Counted from the first letter of the stretch, positions 51,239-59,823 are shown. The stretch is 64,000 nt of DNA from Streptomyces sp. NRRL F-5122 (GCF_001507435.1 NZ_LMWH01000116.1:248001-312000); one strand, 5' to 3'. Translations and numbers: made by a program. Notes: generated by a model from the letters alone, not told the origin.

Positions 51239-51580
51239 ATGGCCAAGCAAGGGCTGGAAGAGCAACAGAAGCGGCACACGCATGAAGGGGCGGGCCTGCA
51301 CCTTCATACGCGAACGGTGCACCCCGCGTTGACGATTCCGTACATCACCAGGGGTGACATGACGAGTACGGCGAAAGCGGCGACATCACGGATGCCCGGC
51401 ATGCCCGCGAGCAAGGACCTCGTGTTCTACGGGGGTCTGGGCGCGATGGCCGTGGCGGGCGCCCTCGAATGGCCGGTGGCCCTCGCCGTCGGCGGAGCCA
51501 CGTATCTGCTGCGCGGGGGACGGGCACGCAGAGGCGGCGCCGACATGCCGAGCGAACACAACGGCGGAAGGCGCGGCTAG
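51239..51580 (+). CDS. Small conserved membrane protein
   Basis: Protein of 113 residues starting at the ATG at 51239, which has AGGAGG 8 nt upstream. The N-terminus is polar (MAKQGLEEQQKRHTHEGAGLHLHTRTVHPALTIPYITRGDMT), followed by a hydrophobic double segment (LVFYGGLGAMAVAGALEWPVALAVGGATYLL) and a basic tail. A shorter start at 51359 is possible. Divergent from the giant P-type ATPase, so a joint function is plausible. Family not named with certainty. Confidence 0.6.
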   Translation: MAKQGLEEQQKRHTHEGAGLHLHTRTVHPALTIPYITRGDMTSTAKAATSRMPGMPASKDLVFYGGLGAMAVAGALEWPVALAVGGATYLLRGGRARRGGADMPSEHNGGRRG

Positions 51581-51627
51581 GACAGAAGGCGCGGGCAGGA
51601 CGGACGGAAGGCCTGAGCGGCACCGAA

Positions 51628-51661
51628 GGCGCCCGGCGGTGAGACGGTACCGCCGGGCGCC
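51628..51661. terminator. Strong hairpin terminator, convergent genes
   Basis: A 13-bp perfect inverted repeat (GGCGCCCGGCGGT / ACCGCCGGGCGCC) with an 8-nt loop lies between the small membrane gene stop (51580) and the 45-aa peptide gene stop (51689). Confidence 0.8.
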
Positions 51662-51688
51662 GCCGATGCCGGGGCTGAGGGGGGCGTG

Positions 51689-51826
51689 TCAGGCGGCGGC
51701 CGGTGCGGTGGCGGTGTGCAGGCGGCGCGAGAAGGCGGCCCACAACTCCCAGGCGAGACGCATGAGGATCGCTTCGGCGAGCGCGACGCCGATCTTCGTC
51801 GCCACGGTGACAAGTATCTGGCCCAT
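51689..51826 (-). CDS. 45-aa amphipathic peptide
   Basis: A short gene with ATG at 51826 and TGA at 51689-51691. The product starts MGQILVTVATKIGVALAEAI and continues LMRLAWELWAAFSRRL with a basic/Ala tail, so it is one long amphipathic or membrane helix. AGAAAG lies upstream, codon bias is normal, and a terminator hairpin follows. Function unknown; it could be a membrane-associated regulator or toxin-like peptide. The 287 bp to the divergent regulator gene hold its promoter. Confidence 0.55.
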   Translation of the reverse strand: MGQILVTVATKIGVALAEAILMRLAWELWAAFSRRLHTATAPAAA

Positions 51827-51997
51827 ATCGGTCGACTTTCTGTTGGTGCGATGCGGCGGTCCGATATCCGACGATGCGGCCTGTTCGTCTGATGTGGGTG
51901 CACTGTGGCTGTACGTCCGGTGTTTCTTGGGTGAACGACAGAAGAACGAGATGACCGCCGTCCGGCTGGCGCCCGCCTCGTTTTGGATTTTCTGTCC

Positions 51998-52013
51998 AGT
52001 GGTCTAGATTCTG
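51998..52013 (+). promoter_or_regulatory. Possible DasR-type half-site
   Basis: AGTGGTCTAGATTCTG has the first 11 positions of the DasR-type consensus, then diverges. It lies about 100 bp before the YheO-type regulator gene. Because only half matches, the site is uncertain. Confidence 0.25.
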
Positions 52014-52113
52014 AGTACAGCAACGTTCCGCAGGATCCGGGGAGGGTGCGTGACGTTCGTGCGATGGGCGGGGGTGTTCCGCCGCCGTGAGCCGACGGCC
52101 GCGGAGGTGACCT

Positions 52114-52818
52114 GTGTCGGCTGAGGAGCAGGACGCCGTCATCGCGGCCCTGACGCCCGTCGTCGACGGCATCGTCGCGACGCTCGGCTCCTTCTGCGAA
52201 GTGGTCGTCCACGACTTCCGCCGCCCGGAGAACTCCGTCGTCGCCATCGCCGGCTCGGTCACAGGGCGTGCGGTCGGCGGGTCGATGAGCGAGATCGGCA
52301 TGGGCCTCCTCGCCCGCGGCGACGAGGCGACCGACGAGCTGAACTACGTCACCCGCACCCCGTCCGGGAAACTGCTCAAGTCGTCGACCATGCTCCTGCG
52401 CGACCCTTCCGGCACGGTCTTCGGTGCGCTGTGCGTGAACGTCGACATCACCGCCGTGAACCAGGCCCATGCCCTCATCGGTGAGCTGGCCGGGGTCACC
52501 GGAGCCACCGCCGTGCCCACCACCACGTTCGGCAACGACATCGACTCCGTGGTGGACGCCATCGTCGACTCCCACCAGTTGAGGCAGAACAAGCAGTGGT
52601 CGGAACTCAGCCGGGACGAACGTCTCGGCCTGTTCCGCAGCCTCGACGAGCAAGGGGTCTTCGCCGTGCGTGGCGCCGCCCAGCATGTCGCCGAACGGCT
52701 CGGGATCTCCCGGGCATCCGCCTACAACTACCTGGCCCGGGCCCGGAACGCATCGGAAGGCTCCGTCCCGGACGGCAGCGCCCCGACCCGCACAGATCAG
52801 GACGGAATCCATTCATGA
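52114..52818 (+). CDS. YheO-type PAS plus HTH transcriptional regulator (DauR-like)
   Basis: Regulator of 234 residues: N-terminal YheO PAS-like domain (about 8-125, LGSFCEVVVHDFRRPENSVVAIAGSVTGRAVGG and a GALCVNVDITA segment) and C-terminal HTH_22 (about 175-225, AAQHVAERLGISRASAYNYLARA). Members such as DauR regulate amino-acid racemase and dehydratase genes. Its stop overlaps the next gene's start by 4 bp (ATGA), so the enzyme is the obvious target or partner. GTG start at 52114. Confidence 0.88.
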   Translation: MSAEEQDAVIAALTPVVDGIVATLGSFCEVVVHDFRRPENSVVAIAGSVTGRAVGGSMSEIGMGLLARGDEATDELNYVTRTPSGKLLKSSTMLLRDPSGTVFGALCVNVDITAVNQAHALIGELAGVTGATAVPTTTFGNDIDSVVDAIVDSHQLRQNKQWSELSRDERLGLFRSLDEQGVFAVRGAAQHVAERLGISRASAYNYLARARNASEGSVPDGSAPTRTDQDGIHS

Positions 52819-53783
52819 CCGCCCCCTCCCTCGTCACCCTTGCGGACGTCCGCGAGGCCGCCGCGCACATCAAGGGCGTGGCGCACCGCACCCCGGTGCT
52901 GCGCTCGCGCACCCTGGACGAACTGGTCGGCGCGGAAGTCTTCGTCAAGTGCGAGAACTTCCAGCGGATCGGGGCGTTCAAGTTCCGCGGGGCGTACAAC
53001 GCCGCCTCACGACTGCCGGCGGACCAGGTGGCCAAGGGCATCGCCGCCTACTCCTCCGGCAACCACGCCCAGGCGGTCGCGCTCGCCGCCCGTGAACTCG
53101 GCACCACGGCCGTGATCCTCATGCCCGAGGACACGCCGCGCTCCAAGAGGGAGGCGACCGCCGGATACGGAGCGGAGATCGTCACCTACGACCGGTACAC
53201 CGGGGACCGGGTGGCGATCGGTGAAGCGCTCGCCGCCGACCGCGGCCTGGCGCTGATACCGCCCTACGAGCATCCGCACGTCATCGCCGGACAGGGGACC
53301 GCGGCCCTCGAACTGATCGAGGAGACCGGGGACCTCGACGCCCTGGTCGTGCCCGTCGGCGGCGGAGGTCTGATCGCCGGCAGCGCCACGGCCGCCAAGG
53401 GGCTGCGGTCCGCGACACGGGTCATCGGCGTCGAACCGGAAAACGGCGACGACACCAAGCGCTCACTGGAGGCGGGCCGGCGGATCTCCATCCCCGTGCC
53501 GCGCACCATCGCCGACGGCCAGGCCGCCGACACACCAGGAGAACTGACCTTCGCCGTCAACCGACGGCTGGTGGACGGCATCGCCCTGGTCAGCGACGGA
53601 CAGATCCGCGACGCGATGCGTTTCGCCTTCGAGCGGATGAAACTCGTCGTCGAACCCAGCGGCGCGAGTGCGCTGGCCGCGCTGCTGGCCCACCGGATCG
53701 ATCGCCTGCCGCGCAGGGTCGGGGTCATCCTCTCCGGAGGCAACATCGGCGCCGAGCGTTTCACCGAGATTCTCGGCGGCTGA
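52815..53783 (+). CDS. PLP-dependent threo-3-hydroxyaspartate/serine dehydratase
   Basis: Fold-type II PLP enzyme of 322 residues: PLP Lys in RIGAFKFRGAYNA, SSGNHAQAVALAARELG, glycine loop VPVGGGGLIAG, and C-terminal SGGNIGAERF. Layout is closest to threo-3-hydroxy-L-aspartate ammonia-lyase, L-serine racemase or threonine dehydratase. Translational coupling to a YheO regulator supports degradation of a hydroxylated or D-amino acid. The longer frame starting at 52596 overlaps the regulator and is discarded. Precise substrate unknown. Confidence 0.88.
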   Translation: MTAPSLVTLADVREAAAHIKGVAHRTPVLRSRTLDELVGAEVFVKCENFQRIGAFKFRGAYNAASRLPADQVAKGIAAYSSGNHAQAVALAARELGTTAVILMPEDTPRSKREATAGYGAEIVTYDRYTGDRVAIGEALAADRGLALIPPYEHPHVIAGQGTAALELIEETGDLDALVVPVGGGGLIAGSATAAKGLRSATRVIGVEPENGDDTKRSLEAGRRISIPVPRTIADGQAADTPGELTFAVNRRLVDGIALVSDGQIRDAMRFAFERMKLVVEPSGASALAALLAHRIDRLPRRVGVILSGGNIGAERFTEILGG

Positions 53784-53834
53784 CCCGGCTCCGCCGGCCG
53801 TCGTGACGGTACGGCGCGGGACGGCCTCCTCCGA

Positions 53835-55022
53835 TCACGCGCTCCGCTGCTCCGTTCCGGAACGGTGTCGGAAACCGTTGGTGTGGATGCCCAGTCCGTG
53901 ATGACGGTGCCGGTGCGCGGTGGGCGTGCGATGGAGGGCGATGAGGGCCACGTCGTCGTCGAGAGGACCGCCCGTGTGCTCGTGGAGGTCGCGCCGTATG
54001 TGGTGCAGGAGCGTCTCCGGACTGGCATGGGTCCACCGCGTGAGGCGGTCCGCGAGGGGATAGAAGCCGCCGTTCTCGTCGCGTGCCTCGATGACGCCGT
54101 CCGTGTAGAGCAGGAGGGTGTCGCCCGGCTCGAACGAGAACACGTCCAGGGTGTAGTCCGCCGGGCTCGTCGCGTGCACCCCCATCGGCGGCGACGGATG
54201 CAGGCTGGGCACGGAGACCTCGTTGCCGGGGCTCAGCAACAGGGGTGGAGGGTGACCGCAGCTGGTCATCCGGGTGACCGGATCCCCGTCGGGGATCTCC
54301 ACCAGCAACGCGGTCGCGAAGCGCTCGCCGAGCTCCTCGATCGGCTCGAAGTCGGCCAGGTACCTGCTCACGCTCTCCTCCAGGGAGGCCGCCAGGTCCG
54401 GCAGGGAGTCCTGCCGGTGCGCGGCCTCGCGGAAGGCGCCGAGAAGCAGGGCGGCCTCGCCGATGGCCGACAGGCCCTTGCCGCGCACGTCGCCGATCAT
54501 GACGCGCACGCCGTTGTCGGTACGGGTCGCGGCGTACAGGTCGCCCCCGATCTGCGCCTCGTCCTCGGCGGCCAGGTACAGGCACGCGACCCTCAGGGGG
54601 CCGATCTGCTCCGGCAGCGGCCACAGCAGGACATGCTGTGCGGCCTCGGCCACCGAACGGACCTGGGCCAGTTGCCGTCGACGCCGGTCCCGGACGGAGC
54701 AGTAGACCACGATCACTATCGAGAGCAGCGCGAGCGTGGCGATCTGGACGATGTGGTTCGTGGTGGACAGCCCGCCGTGGAACGCGGCGATGATGGTCTG
54801 CGCGGCGACCGCCAGCGCAGCGACGAAGGCGGTCGACCGGGTACCCGCGAACGACGGGGTGAGCGCCGGCGCGATGACGAGGGTGGGGCCGAGATGGACG
54901 TCCTCGGGCGAGTGGATGTCCACCAAGGTGATGACCACGATCAACGCGATGGGGAGAAGCAGCAACGCGTGACTCGACTGCCACGGCTGCCGCAGACAGG
55001 CGAGTCTCGATCGGAGACCCAT
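53835..55022 (-). CDS. Membrane-anchored SpoIIE/PP2C phosphatase
   Basis: Protein of 395 residues with four N-terminal helices (about 20-115: ALLLLPIALIVVITLVDI, TLVIAPALTPSFAG, STAFVAALAVAAQTIIA, IATLALLSIVIVVYC) and a SpoIIE domain with GGDLYAATR, VMIGDVRGKGLSAIGEAALLLGAF, LLLYTDGVIEARD and DDVALIAL. The start at 55022 has GGAG upstream; the longer frame to 55205 is not coding. It resembles the phosphatase at 43468-44589. A His-rich tail (HRHRHHGLGIH) is present. Confidence 0.88.
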   Translation of the reverse strand: MGLRSRLACLRQPWQSSHALLLLPIALIVVITLVDIHSPEDVHLGPTLVIAPALTPSFAGTRSTAFVAALAVAAQTIIAAFHGGLSTTNHIVQIATLALLSIVIVVYCSVRDRRRRQLAQVRSVAEAAQHVLLWPLPEQIGPLRVACLYLAAEDEAQIGGDLYAATRTDNGVRVMIGDVRGKGLSAIGEAALLLGAFREAAHRQDSLPDLAASLEESVSRYLADFEPIEELGERFATALLVEIPDGDPVTRMTSCGHPPPLLLSPGNEVSVPSLHPSPPMGVHATSPADYTLDVFSFEPGDTLLLYTDGVIEARDENGGFYPLADRLTRWTHASPETLLHHIRRDLHEHTGGPLDDDVALIALHRTPTAHRHRHHGLGIHTNGFRHRSGTEQRSA

Positions 55023-55190
55023 GTACTCCACCCTGCCTCGCCACCCGTGGGGCGGCCACCGGATGCCCACGGGTGGCGAGGGGCGACATCGCACGCGTCG
55101 CTCACGGTCACCGCGCGGGCCCTCCGGGTGACCGTGCGACGGGGGCGCCCGGCCTTGGCACACCGGAACATCTGTAAAGGGATGATCCCT

Positions 55191-55196
55191 GGGTAC
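55191..55196 (+). promoter_or_regulatory. Possible stress-sigma -10 (GGGTAC) before the SRPBCC gene
   Basis: GGGTAC lies 75 nt before the ATG at 55271 and follows a 13-nt inverted repeat AGGGATGATCCCT (55178-55190) that could be an operator. No convincing -35 was found, so the assignment is tentative. Confidence 0.3.
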
Positions 55197-55270
55197 CCGC
55201 CGCACTGTGCCTGGAACCGTGCGGCGGGCCGACCGCCCTGCCGCCGCCGATCAGCAAGGAGGAGGCGCAG

Positions 55271-55747
55271 ATGAGCATCGTCAAGGAGGCGGTGGACGTC
55301 GAGGTCCCCATCCACACCGCCTACAACCAGTGGACCCAGTTCGAGGAGTTCCCGAACTTCATGGGAGGCGTCGAGGAGGTCAGGCAGATCGACGACCGCC
55401 ATAACCGGTGGACCACCAAGATCGTCGGAATACGGCGGGAGTTCGACACCGAGATCGTCGACCAGCTCCCCGACGAGCGGATCACGTGGCGCACCACCAC
55501 CGGCGACTCGAGGCAGAAGGGCACAGTCCGCTTCCAGCGCCTGGACGACGCGCACACGCGGGTGGAACTCGTGATGGATGTCGAACCGGGCGGAGCCCTG
55601 GAGAAGGCCGCGGACATGTTCGGGGTCATCGACCGGCGCGTCAAGGGCGACATGCGGCGGTTCAAGGACTACATCGAGCGCCGTGAAGGCGAGTCCGGTG
55701 CCTGGCGCGGACGTATCAAGCCCGGTGAGTCCGGCCCGCCCCGGTGA
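55271..55747 (+). CDS. SRPBCC (polyketide-cyclase/dehydrase) family protein
   Basis: Protein of 158 residues with the START-like fold: MSIVKEAVDVEVPIHTAYNQWTQFEEFPNFMGGVEEVRQID, central ITWRTTTGDSRQKGTVRFQRLDD and C-terminal amphipathic helix. Such proteins bind hydrophobic ligands; many in actinobacteria are stress-associated and not polyketide enzymes. GGAGGCGCAG precedes the ATG. It converges on the DUF2071 gene. Confidence 0.85.
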   Translation: MSIVKEAVDVEVPIHTAYNQWTQFEEFPNFMGGVEEVRQIDDRHNRWTTKIVGIRREFDTEIVDQLPDERITWRTTTGDSRQKGTVRFQRLDDAHTRVELVMDVEPGGALEKAADMFGVIDRRVKGDMRRFKDYIERREGESGAWRGRIKPGESGPPR

Positions 55748-55755
55748 CTCCGCGT

Positions 55756-55788
55756 AGGTTCCCCGGCCGGAAGGAGACCGGGGAACCT
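55756..55788. terminator. Hairpin terminator, convergent genes
   Basis: The 11-bp perfect repeat AGGTTCCCCGG / CCGGGGAACCT with an 11-nt loop lies between the SRPBCC stop (55747) and the DUF2071 gene stop (55842). Confidence 0.7.
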
Positions 55789-55841
55789 CGGCGTGGCCCG
55801 GGATGTTGCCGCCGCGCGCCGGCGCGGTGGCCGCAACGGTG

Positions 55842-56597
55842 TCAAAGGGTCCGGAGCGGCTGCGGCGGTACGACGGTAGGGGTGCCGAACCGAACGGCGA
55901 CTCCGGGGGAGTAGAGCACACTGACCGGCCCCTGCGTCATGGGAGGCAGACCGGCGGCGGTGACAAGACCGTCGTCCAGGTCCAGCAACTCGGCCCGGAA
56001 CAGCGGCCACGGTTCGTGCTCGTTGGGCAGATGCACCGTACGGCCGTGCCATGTCACGTGCAGTCCCCATCGTGCCGTCAGAAACCTTTCCAGCCGGGTG
56101 GGTCGGACGATCGGGCGACCGGTCCGCACGACGGCACGGCTGACGGGCCCGGCGGCTGCCGGATGCCGTCGGCGGCAGCTGTAGGTGATGACGTCGCCCT
56201 CACGCCGCAGCCGCATCGCCGACCAGGTGTAGGGCAGCCTGACACCGAGCCGGCCCACCAGTGCCGGTATCAGCCGTGCCGCGTCCAGGGACCGGAACAC
56301 CACACCGCGCCGGCCCTGTGCGTCCACCGAGTAAAGGCGGACGTTGGTCTCGCAGAACGTTCCGAGATACGGGAGTCCCGGTCCCGGGCCGAGACCGGCG
56401 GCGCGCATGAGGAACGGGACCAGGCCGACGTAGGTCGCCCCGTCGAGGGCGTCGGGACGTGTCCCCGCCGGCAGCAGCGTGGCCACCCGGTCCGGCTCCA
56501 CCGGCCAGTGCAGGAAGGTCAGTTGCCGCCAGCCCTGCACGAGTACCGGCCGTCGCACGGGGCGCGGGGTGGACAGCGTGATCGGCTCGATCTCCAT
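55842..56597 (-). CDS. YqjF/DUF2071 family protein
   Basis: Protein of 251 residues of the DUF2071 (YqjF) family: PVLVQGWRQLTFLHWPVEPDRVATLLPAGTRPDALDGATYVGLVPFLM, FCETNVRLYSVDAQGRRGVVFRSLD and a final SPGVAVRFGTP. Function unknown; the fold is acetoacetate-decarboxylase-like. The start at 56597 (MEIEPITLS) gives the usual family length; the long frame to 56765 is discarded. Confidence 0.8.
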   Translation of the reverse strand: MEIEPITLSTPRPVRRPVLVQGWRQLTFLHWPVEPDRVATLLPAGTRPDALDGATYVGLVPFLMRAAGLGPGPGLPYLGTFCETNVRLYSVDAQGRRGVVFRSLDAARLIPALVGRLGVRLPYTWSAMRLRREGDVITYSCRRRHPAAAGPVSRAVVRTGRPIVRPTRLERFLTARWGLHVTWHGRTVHLPNEHEPWPLFRAELLDLDDGLVTAAGLPPMTQGPVSVLYSPGVAVRFGTPTVVPPQPLRTL

Positions 56598-56808
56598 GTC
56601 GCAGCGTACCGGCACGGGGGAGGGTGAGGGGCACGGAGCGGTGCGGAACGGCGGTCCGCCCTCCGGCGGCAGCGCGGACGGACGGGAGATGACACCTGCG
56701 CAGGTCGTGACCTGCGGGTCCGTGGGCCTGTACGGCGGGTGGGGATAGTGTTCGATCCAGGGCACGGGCCGGACACGGAGACCCGCACGTCATCGACCTG
56801 GAGGCGGC

Positions 56809-57612
56809 ATGGCCGACAAAAAGACGGAAACGCTGCCACGCAAGACGTACGAGCTCGAACTGCTCCGCCTGCAGACCGAGTTGGTGAAGCTTCAGGAGTG
56901 GGTGCGGGCGGAGGGCGCCCGGCTCGTCGTCATCTTCGAAGGACGGGACGCGGCGGGCAAGGGCGGGACCATCAAGCGGGTGACCGAGCACCTCAACCCT
57001 CGGGTCGCGCGCATCGCGGCACTGCCCAAGCCGACCGAGCGCGAGCGCACGCAGTGGTACTTCCAGCGGTACGCGGAGCATCTCCCGGCGGCCGGCGAGA
57101 TCGTGCTGTTCGACCGCAGTTGGTACAACCGGGCCGGCGTCGAGCATGTGATGGGCTTCTGCACGAAGGAGGAGTACCAGCTCTTCCTGCGCCAGTGCCC
57201 CATCTTCGAGCGGATGCTGGTGGAGGACGGGATCCTGCTGCGCAAGTACTGGTTCTCGGTGAGCGACGCCATGCAGCAGGAGCGCTTTCGGCGCCGGCTG
57301 GAGGATCCGCTGCGGCGCTGGAAGCTCTCGCCGATGGACCTGGAGTCGATCACCCACTGGGAGGCGTACTCCAGGGCCAAGGACGAGATGCTGGTGCACA
57401 CCGATGTCTCCGAAGCCCCGTGGTACATCGTGGAGAGCGACGACAAGCGCCGGGCCCGGCTGAACATGATCGCTCACCTGCTGGTATCCGTGCCGTATCA
57501 CGATGTGACGCCGCCGGTGCTGGAGCTGCCGGCGCGGCCGGCGTCGACCGGCTACGAGCGCCCGCCGCGCGATCTGCAGACGTACGTCCCCGACCATGCG
57601 GCGAGTCTCTGA
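56809..57612 (+). CDS. ppk2: Polyphosphate kinase 2 (PPK2)
   Basis: Kinase of 267 residues that uses polyphosphate to phosphorylate nucleotides, or the reverse. Walker A is GRDAAGKGG (about 45-53), Walker B/lid FDRSWYNRAGVE (about 101-112), and the family-specific RRWKLSPMDLES plus YWFSVSDAMQQERFRRRLEDP. Length fits one-domain class I PPK2, which phosphorylates nucleoside diphosphates, but class is not certain from sequence alone. It converges with the universal stress protein gene. Confidence 0.92.
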   Translation: MADKKTETLPRKTYELELLRLQTELVKLQEWVRAEGARLVVIFEGRDAAGKGGTIKRVTEHLNPRVARIAALPKPTERERTQWYFQRYAEHLPAAGEIVLFDRSWYNRAGVEHVMGFCTKEEYQLFLRQCPIFERMLVEDGILLRKYWFSVSDAMQQERFRRRLEDPLRRWKLSPMDLESITHWEAYSRAKDEMLVHTDVSEAPWYIVESDDKRRARLNMIAHLLVSVPYHDVTPPVLELPARPASTGYERPPRDLQTYVPDHAASL

Positions 57613-57643
57613 CGGCGGGTCACCGGCGCGCGCGGGGCGAGTC

Positions 57644-58510
57644 TCAGTCGTGCGCGACGACGGCGACGGGGGCCGCCGCGTGGTGCAGGACTGCGTGGGT
57701 GACCGAGCCGATGTGGGCGCCGAGCGGGCTGCGGCGGACACGTCGGCCGACCACCACCAGCGATGCCTGATGTGAAGCCTCGACGATGTGCTCGGCGGCA
57801 GGCCCGAACCGGGACTCGCCCTTCACCTCCACGTCCGGGAACTTCCGCTCCCACTCGCCCAGCATCTCGGTGAGCGTGGCCGTCCGTTCCCGTGCGACCT
57901 CGGCGTACAGGTCCACGCCCGCGGCCAGGCCGTAGGCGTACGAGGACGGAAGGCTCCAGGCGTTCACCGCGTGCACGGAGGTGCCGCGACGAGCGGCCTC
58001 CTCGAAGGCGAAGGCGATCACGGAGGCATCGGGGGAGGCGATGTCGAGCCCGAGGACGACCGGGCCCGAGCGGTCCGCGGCGCGCTCTTCGAGCGCCCGG
58101 ACCAGTACCACCGGTACCTCGGTGTGCGCGATCACGGCCAGGCCCACCGACCCGACCAGGAACCCTCCGATGCCGCTCATGCCACGGGACCCGAGGACCA
58201 GCACCACGGCACCCTTCGCCGCGTCCGCCAGCACGTCGGCGGGGTGGCCGGTGAGCTGTTCCTCGGCGATCTCCACGCCCGGATGACGTGCCCTGAGCTC
58301 CTCGGCCGTCTCGCGCGGAATCCTCTCGCTCCAGTGCTGACTCGTCTCCGTGCCGAGGAGCGGGGCCTGCGCCATGGGCTCCGGTACGGGCTCCCAGACA
58401 TGCACCAGCTTCAGCGGTACGCCGCGCAGCCGCGCCTCGCGGGCCGCCCACTCGGCTGCGGCTCGGCTCTCCTGCGAGCCGTCGATCCCTGCGACCACCG
58501 TGTGCGCCAT
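57644..58510 (-). CDS. Universal stress protein, tandem USP domains
   Basis: Protein of 288 residues with two USP domains. The first has the nucleotide-binding GSRGMSGIGGFLVGSVGLAV pattern; the second has VVGRRVRRSPLGAHIGSVTHAVLHH. Start at 58510 (MAHTVVAGIDGS) with GGGAGG 7 nt upstream. It is probably ATP-binding and stress-induced, like the one at 21135-22004, and converges on ppk2. Confidence 0.9.
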   Translation of the reverse strand: MAHTVVAGIDGSQESRAAAEWAAREARLRGVPLKLVHVWEPVPEPMAQAPLLGTETSQHWSERIPRETAEELRARHPGVEIAEEQLTGHPADVLADAAKGAVVLVLGSRGMSGIGGFLVGSVGLAVIAHTEVPVVLVRALEERAADRSGPVVLGLDIASPDASVIAFAFEEAARRGTSVHAVNAWSLPSSYAYGLAAGVDLYAEVARERTATLTEMLGEWERKFPDVEVKGESRFGPAAEHIVEASHQASLVVVGRRVRRSPLGAHIGSVTHAVLHHAAAPVAVVAHD

Positions 58511-58597
58511 CGCTCTGCCTCCCGGACTGAGTGTGGTCTCCACAGTGGCCGGGAGAGCGGCGGCCGCAGCAGGGGCCGCACGTCCCCCGACCGGGCC

Positions 58598-58619
58598 GAC
58601 CGGCCCCATCGGGCCGGTC
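58598..58619 (-). terminator. Hairpin upstream of the universal stress protein gene
   Basis: GACCGGCCC / GGGCCGGTC with a 4-nt loop. It lies downstream of the nitrilase remnant (stop 58642) on the minus strand. Confidence 0.5.
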
Positions 58620-58641
58620 CCGGTCGTGTCGGTCGTCGGTG

Positions 58642-59115
58642 TCACCGAGCGAAGAGGTCCTCTTCCGTCGCCCGCGGGCTCGGCGCCTGAGTGTCGTGGG
58701 CGTGGAGCACGGATGCGGGGGTGCGGTCGATCCGCAGGCTGAGCAGCTCCGGGCGGCTGTAGTGGCCGCGCGTGTCGGCCATGCGCTTGCGCCGGTCGAT
58801 CAGCGCGAGGTCCAGGTCGGCGATGACCTCGCCCTCACCGGCCGTGAGTGGCTCGCCGACGATGCGACCCTCGGGGTCGACGACGGCGGTGAAGAAGCCG
58901 CCGGAGAACGCGCCGGCCGGGCCGCCGGTGTCCCGGGCGAGCTGTGCCTGCTGGTCGGGGTCGAGCCAGGCGGTGGCGTTGACCACGAAGGAAGCAGATT
59001 CCAGTGCGTGCTGCCGGATGGCGACCTCCATCTGGTCGACGAACCCCCCGGCTCCGAGGGCGCCGGGGAACATGGCGGCGTGGATCTGCTCGCCATCGGC
59101 GATCAGGGCGTAACG
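58642..59115 (-). pseudogene. C-terminal remnant of a nitrilase/carbon-nitrogen hydrolase
   Basis: Only the last part of the family is present, starting at RYALIADGEQIHAAMFPG and running through VVNATAWLDPDQQAQLARDTGG, EGEVIADLDLALIDRRKRMADTRGHYSRPELL. The catalytic Glu, Lys and Cys that lie in the N-terminal two-thirds of real nitrilases are missing. Similarity begins at 59115, just at the outer end of a 17-bp inverted repeat (59114-59155). The first 30 or so residues of the open frame beyond it have no family similarity. A deletion or insertion truncated the gene. Confidence 0.7.
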
Positions 59116-59155
59116 CGCTGGTCGACCGCCATGTGTTCGGCGGTCGACCAGCGCG
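59114..59155. repeat. 17-bp perfect inverted repeat at a gene breakpoint
   Basis: CGCGCTGGTCGACCGCC (59114-59130) and its exact complement (59139-59155) flank an 8-nt loop. It sits between the truncated nitrilase remnant and the P450 remnant, exactly where nitrilase similarity ends. It may be a terminator, a target of deletion, or the tip of a former mobile element. Confidence 0.8.
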
Positions 59156-59197
59156 GCGAACGAGCAGGCGGCCGCACGGCTGTGGCAGTGCGGGCCG

Positions 59198-59512
59198 CTA
59201 CGGCCTGACACCGTCGACCGCGACGGTCAGACGGCGCGGCCCGCGCAGCACCGCGTTCTGCCGGTAGGGCGGTGGATCCTCGACGAGACGCGGGCCTTCG
59301 AGCCGGCGGGCGAGCTCGGCCAGCGCGATCTGCGCCTCCAGCCGGGCCAGCGGGGCGCCGAAACAGCCATGGATGCCGCTGCCGAAGCCGAGGTGCTGGA
59401 TGTCCTTCCGGTAGGGGTCGAACCGGTCGGCGTCCGGGAAGCGCTCCGGATCCCTGGGGTCGGCGCGATTGGCGTAGTCGGTGATCTGGTGCAGGAGCGA
59501 GGCGTGTGTCAT
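59198..59512 (-). pseudogene. C-terminal remnant of a cytochrome P450
   Basis: About 104 residues survive, beginning near ITDYANRADPRDPERFPDADRFDPYRKD and including the intact haem loop FGSGIHGCFGAPLARLE, then the usual C-terminal LEGPRLVEDPPPYRQNAVLRGPRRL. The first three-quarters of a P450 (I-helix, ExxR and so on) are missing. The upstream frame to 59986 is unrelated low-complexity sequence. It is next to the nitrilase remnant, so one event may have removed a larger segment. Confidence 0.75.
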
Positions 59513-59823
59513 GAGGCGTCCTTGGGGCGTGTGGGTCCCGGGCAGCCCGCGGCGGCGCGCGCCTGTGGCCGATGCCCGTCCTCGGCACGTGGTTCGTGGG
59601 CGAGTGACCGGCCGAACGAGCGGCGGCCGTCCTGCGAGAGGAACGCGCGCTGCGTGTGTCCCCGGGACCGATGTCCGCCCCGTCGGCGGCCGGGCCCGTC
59701 GGCGCGCACCGCCACGCGGTGGGCGCCTTCGGGCGGCGGTCATCTCCTCTCCCGCCAGCATCGAAGGCCCGAGGGGGCCCCGCTCGCCGGGATGTGCCGA
59801 AGGAGTGACCCGGCGGACGCGGG
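59513..59823. other. 311-bp gap with no gene
   Basis: Between the P450 remnant and the membrane protein gene. Open frames here have no family similarity and read as antisense low-complexity (Arg/Pro/Gly) sequence. It probably includes eroded former coding DNA; nothing else is seen. Confidence 0.4.
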
